Of a stretch of 56,388 nt of DNA, positions 53,067 through 56,388 are shown one piece after another. The stretch is taken from contig NZ_JABXKM010000107.1 of the NCBI RefSeq assembly GCF_017115025.1, positions 1 through 56,388 on the forward strand. Reading direction: 5' to 3'. The position numbers were made by a program, and so were the translations under genes. Position 1 is the stretch's first letter; every line of letters begins with the position of its first letter. Source of the DNA: Nostoc sp. NOS(2021). GTDB lineage: Bacteria > Cyanobacteriota > Cyanobacteriia > Cyanobacteriales > Nostocaceae. The notes beneath the pieces were generated by a model. It searched no databases, was not told the DNA's origin, and saw only the letters and a list, made by a program, of their open reading frames with translations.

Positions 53067-54575
53067 ATGGCGAGAGACTTGCGGGGATTCATTAAAATTT
53101 TGGAAGAGAAGGGACAATTACGGCGAATTTCAGCTTTAGTTGACCCAGATTTAGAAATTGCTGAGATTTCCAACCGGATGCTGCAAAAAGGTGGCCCGGG
53201 GTTGTTGTTTGAAAACGTCAAAGGCGCTTCCTTCCCGGTGGCGGTGAATTTGATGGGAACTGTGGAAAGGATTTGCTGGGCGATGAATATGCAGCATCCA
53301 GAGGAGTTGGAAACTCTGGGGAAAAAATTGAGTATGCTGCAACAGCCAAAACCGCCGAAGAAGATTTCCCAGGCGATAGATTTTGCAAAAGTGCTGTTTG
53401 ACGTGGTGAAGGCAAAACCAGGACGGGACTTTTTCCCTGCTTGTCAGCAAGTTGTGCTTCAAGGTAATGATTTAGATTTAAACAAATTGCCTTTGATACG
53501 TCCTTATATTGGTGATGCTGGTAAGATTATCACGCTGGGACTGGTAATTACCAAGGATTGTGAGACGGGGACTCCAAATGTAGGTGTGTATCGCTTGCAA
53601 CTACAATCTCAGAATACGATGACAGTTCACTGGTTATCGGTGCGGGGTGGGGCGAGGCATTTGCGAAAAGCGGCCGAACGTGGGAAGAAATTAGAAGTTG
53701 CGATCGCACTTGGTGTAGATCCTCTAATTATCATGGCAGCTGCCACACCCATCCCTGTAGATTTATCAGAATGGCTATTTGCTGGACTTTACGGTGGTTC
53801 TGGTGTGCAGTTGGCAAAGTGTAAAACTGTAGATTTGGAAGTTCCCGCAGATTCAGAATTTGTCTTGGAAGGAACGATTACACCAGGGGAAGTTTTGCCA
53901 GATGGGCCTTTTGGTGACCACATGGGTTATTACGGTGGCGTGGAAGATTCGCCATTGATTCGCTTCGAGTGTATGACGCACCGGAAAAATCCGATTTACT
54001 TAACAACATTTAGCGGCCGTCCACCTAAAGAAGAAGCGATGATGGCGATCGCACTCAATCGCATATATACACCTATTCTGCGGCAACAAGTATCAGAAAT
54101 TGTCGATTTCTTCCTACCAATGGAAGCTTTGAGTTACAAAGCGGCGATTATTTCTATTGATAAAGCATATCCAGGACAAGCGCGACGGGCGGCTTTAGCG
54201 TTTTGGAGTGCTTTACCACAATTTACTTACACCAAGTTTGTCATTGTTGTGGATAAAGACATAAATATTCGCGATCCGCGTCAAGTTGTGTGGGCGATTA
54301 GTTCTAAAGTTGACCCAGTGCGGGATGTCTTTATTCTGCCGAATACACCTTTTGATACCTTGGATTTTGCCAGTGAAAAGATTGGTTTAGGTGGACGCAT
54401 GGGAATTGATGCGACTACAAAGATTCCGCCAGAAACAGACCATGAATGGGGTTTGCCCTTGGAATCTGACCCAGATGTGGCGGCGATGGTAGAGAGACGA
54501 TGGGCGGAGTATGGTTTAGCAGAGTTGCAGTTAGGAGAAGTTGACCCAAATTTGTTTGGCTATGATATGAGATAA
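53067..54575 (+). CDS. ubiD: UbiD family prenyl-FMN decarboxylase
   Basis: A 502-residue UbiD-type (de)carboxylase that uses prenylated FMN made by UbiX. Landmarks: ARDLRGFIKILEEKGQL, GGPGLLFENVKG, TPNVGVYRLQLQ, the EFVLEGTITPGEVLPDGPFG segment containing the active-site Glu, DHMGYYGG, and IYLTTFSGRPP. In cyanobacteria this enzyme is thought to decarboxylate 4-hydroxy-3-polyprenylbenzoate in plastoquinone synthesis, a housekeeping step; that assignment is from family knowledge. Length is normal. No strong ribosome site precedes ATG 53067. It stands alone on the plus strand and ends convergent with the dioxygenase gene. Confidence 0.93.
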   Translation: MARDLRGFIKILEEKGQLRRISALVDPDLEIAEISNRMLQKGGPGLLFENVKGASFPVAVNLMGTVERICWAMNMQHPEELETLGKKLSMLQQPKPPKKISQAIDFAKVLFDVVKAKPGRDFFPACQQVVLQGNDLDLNKLPLIRPYIGDAGKIITLGLVITKDCETGTPNVGVYRLQLQSQNTMTVHWLSVRGGARHLRKAAERGKKLEVAIALGVDPLIIMAAATPIPVDLSEWLFAGLYGGSGVQLAKCKTVDLEVPADSEFVLEGTITPGEVLPDGPFGDHMGYYGGVEDSPLIRFECMTHRKNPIYLTTFSGRPPKEEAMMAIALNRIYTPILRQQVSEIVDFFLPMEALSYKAAIISIDKAYPGQARRAALAFWSALPQFTYTKFVIVVDKDINIRDPRQVVWAISSKVDPVRDVFILPNTPFDTLDFASEKIGLGGRMGIDATTKIPPETDHEWGLPLESDPDVAAMVERRWAEYGLAELQLGEVDPNLFGYDMR

Positions 54576-54589
54576 GGTGTTAGATAGAA

Positions 54590-54637
54590 ACTGGTAAAAA
54601 TCTCTGCTGGCTATCAGCTTCACTAATTTTTATCAGT
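54590..54637. terminator. Hairpin between convergent genes
   Basis: ACTGGTAAAAAT (54590-54601) and ATTTTTATCAGT (54626-54637) pair over 12 bases with one G-U or A-C position and a 24-base loop. It lies between the ubiD and dioxygenase stop codons and could serve both. The long loop weakens the call. Confidence 0.35.
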
Positions 54638-54663
54638 CAAACCTACTCATAATTAACAAAATA

Positions 54664-55581
54664 TCAGAATGAAAAAGCTGGAGAACATAGTCTGATATAA
54701 ATATCTCTTTGATCATCAGCAAAATCTCTTCTACCATGAAGTATTCTTGTATTATCAATCATTAAAATATCCCCTTTTTGCCACGAAATTTCCGTGGTTA
54801 TTTTTTCAGCAATTTCATTAAGTTCAGATACAACCTCTTCAGGAATTTCTGAATCATCCTCAAAATTAAGAATCTTTGGGCTTAACTGTTTTGTGGGCAA
54901 TAGGCTATTAATAAACACTTGATACTTTCCACATCTGCTGGGGATAATGGCTGGACAAATGTATTCAAGTAGAATCGATTGATCATTATTTACTGTCAGA
55001 TGCGTATTATTCTTCTGACACATTTCTTCTAGCTTATTCAAATCATCTGTTTGGTATTTTTTCTGCCAGTCGTGTTGAGACATCCGAACAGTAAATTTTA
55101 ACTTCTTTTTGCTGAATAACTCTTTAGTTGAACTACTAATTTCATTAAAAAATTGTCTGCCATCACATACCGTAGTTTCACCATCTTCTAATGGTGGATT
55201 AGCACAGAAAAACCACAGCAGAAGTGGGATATTTTGCTGATAATACATTTCTCCGTGCAACTTAATCTCAGACTTAAAATCATTTACGCTTAAAAGAGTC
55301 TGATCTCCATTAATTACCCTTCTAGTAAATGCACCACCAGCATAATTTATAAAATCGATACTCAAGAGATTGGTAAATTCTTTAAAAAGGTCAGTATCAA
55401 CATCAAATCCTCTAAAAAGTAAGACTCCATTAGATTTAAACAGGTTAATAATTTCTTCTTTGTCTAATTCTAAAATACTGAGACGATCGAGATTAGTAAT
55501 CTCTTGAACTATGCCATCTGATATGGGCTGTATCTTGGTATTCATATAACTTAATAAATCTTTGGCGAAATTTGAACTCAC
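54664..55581 (-). CDS. TauD/clavaminate synthase-like Fe(II)/2-oxoglutarate oxygenase
   Basis: A 305-residue non-haem iron oxygenase. The facial triad reads His109-x-Glu111 (KLHGEMYYQQ) and His282 (ILHGRRDF), with an Arg in HGRR or IYIRLC to hold 2-oxoglutarate. Glu in place of the usual Asp is found in clavaminate synthase and some related enzymes that act on amino-acid or peptide substrates. VLLFRGFDVDTDLF and PPLEDGETTVCDGRQFF are typical of the SyrP/TauD group. It may hydroxylate an amino acid or peptide in a small secondary pathway; no such cluster is seen here. The base composition is more AT-rich than its neighbours, a mild sign of transfer. Confidence 0.85.
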   Translation of the reverse strand: MSSNFAKDLLSYMNTKIQPISDGIVQEITNLDRLSILELDKEEIINLFKSNGVLLFRGFDVDTDLFKEFTNLLSIDFINYAGGAFTRRVINGDQTLLSVNDFKSEIKLHGEMYYQQNIPLLLWFFCANPPLEDGETTVCDGRQFFNEISSSTKELFSKKKLKFTVRMSQHDWQKKYQTDDLNKLEEMCQKNNTHLTVNNDQSILLEYICPAIIPSRCGKYQVFINSLLPTKQLSPKILNFEDDSEIPEEVVSELNEIAEKITTEISWQKGDILMIDNTRILHGRRDFADDQRDIYIRLCSPAFSF

Positions 55582-55833
55582 TGTTGGCGTTAACTACACC
55601 ATATATTGACATTTTAATACTCAATCATGTCGTTGTGTTGCATCCATCAGCGTCGGCGTAGCCCGTCGTAGACATCGCAGTACTAAATTTTGTAAAATTA
55701 AAAGTGTTATTACAGTACTAAAATCTCTTTTAGGGAACTACGTTACAAAGTTAACTCTAATTTATTTAAGTATATTCTGAAATATAAATCAGACTCCAAT
55801 CTTAAGTACTGATGCCAAAAAGTTGAACAAATT

Positions 55834-56371
55834 ATGACAAAAAAGTGAAAAATCCAGCATCAAAGTTAGTCATAGGATTGGCATTCAGTTGTATTAGTGT
55901 GATGCTTAATACTGGTATAGCTAATCAATAGTTTTAGCTAAATCAACTAATCCTCAAAAGTGCCATATTCTTGCCTACATTACCGATACAGATGCACAAG
56001 GTTTAAATGTGCGGAGTGGTGCAAGTAGAAACAACACAATTTTAGGACAAATACCCATCAACGAGACAGTTAAGGTTATTGGTGCTGCTGGAGATTGGGT
56101 GCAGATTACTAATGCTAGTGATGGTTTTAAAGGAACTGGATGGGTATTTGTGCCAAAGTTAGGCTTAACAACACAGGGCTACGGTACTAATAGCGTGAAT
56201 TTATATGCTAGTACCAGTCAAAAAAGCCGGAAAGTGGGAAGAATTCCTGCTAATACGGCTGTCAAATTGTTAGGCTGTCAGCGAGATTGGGCGCAGGTGG
56301 AATATCAAGGTGTTAAGGGTTGGTTGAGAAGGGAAGATCAATGTGGTGCAGCCCTTACTAGTTGTTCTTAG
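55834..56371 (+). pseudogene. Secreted double SH3-domain protein with two frameshifts
   Basis: Two bacterial SH3 domains (LNVRSGASRNNTILGQIP ... GTGWVFVPKLG; NLYASTSQKSRKVGRIP ... GVKGWLRREDQC) form the mature part. Upstream in different frames is a signal peptide (ASKLVIGLAFSCISVM). ATG 55834 opens MTKK and reaches TGA; one more A in the run of six at 55839-55844 would put it in frame with the signal peptide. A second shift at about 55929 (CAATAG) separates the signal from the SH3 part. With both repaired there would be one secreted protein of about 180 residues. From GTG 56009 the 120-residue SH3 part alone can be read but would lack export. The A6 shift could be a sequencing error. Confidence 0.7.
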
Positions 56372-56388
56372 AACCCCACCCCCAACCC

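Overview
The window comes from the genome of a filamentous cyanobacterium of the Nostoc/Anabaena type. The grounds are frequent HIP1 octamers (GCGATCGC), many small palindromic and inverted-repeat elements, an SLH-domain OprB-type porin, a STAND ATPase with WD40 repeats, DUF1830, a transaldolase/glucose-6-phosphate isomerase fusion and UbiD. No photosynthesis genes, rRNA, tRNA, CRISPR array or phage module was seen.

Layout. 0.1-3.9 kb: BMP-type (nucleoside-like) ABC importer (permease, double ATPase, Tat-type lipoprotein). 4.2-7.8 kb: PAP2 phosphatase, DUF2252 and EthD proteins. 8-15.9 kb: sugar-catabolic cluster read on the minus strand: tal-pgi fusion, gnd, zwf, HAD phosphatase, a damaged zinc-ribbon gene, class I aldolase. 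17-22.8 kb: quinone oxidoreductase, porin, CDGSH protein and an EthD-SnoaL fusion, interleaved with wrecks of an NRAMP Mn transporter and a catalase. 23.2-26.3 kb: coupled signalling pair (CNBD histidine kinase; receiver-Grx-like-FAD oxidoreductase). 26.6-32.8 kb: AGE-STAS fusion, glycogen debranching enzyme, DUF1830, DJ-1/PfpI and CMD proteins. 34-35.2 kb: haem-oxygenase-like diiron candidate followed by an 89-aa unknown. 35.4-38.9 kb: STAND/WD40 protein. 39.5-44.2 kb: LtrA, IS5-type relic, MOSC gene broken by a short repeat, two alpha/beta hydrolases. 44.5-50.2 kb: tandem RHH protein, GH63-like glucosidase, SDR, MIP channel. 50.4-51.3 kb: scar that looks like an internally deleted second copy of the sugar cluster. 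51.5-56.4 kb: small proline-rich peptide, Tat-type secreted protein, UbiD, clavaminate-synthase-like oxygenase, frameshifted SH3 protein.

How it fits together. Debranching enzyme and GH63 enzyme would release glucose units from storage or compatible glucans. The tal-pgi, zwf, gnd and aldolase genes would burn them through the oxidative pentose phosphate route for NADPH. Around them lie redox and stress genes (DJ-1, CMD, CDGSH, quinone reductase, the redox two-component pair). The reading is an accessory carbon-mobilisation and stress island that has been much rearranged: four or more decayed genes and about a dozen repeat elements are visible. Function statements are inferences from family recognition by eye; no database search was run.
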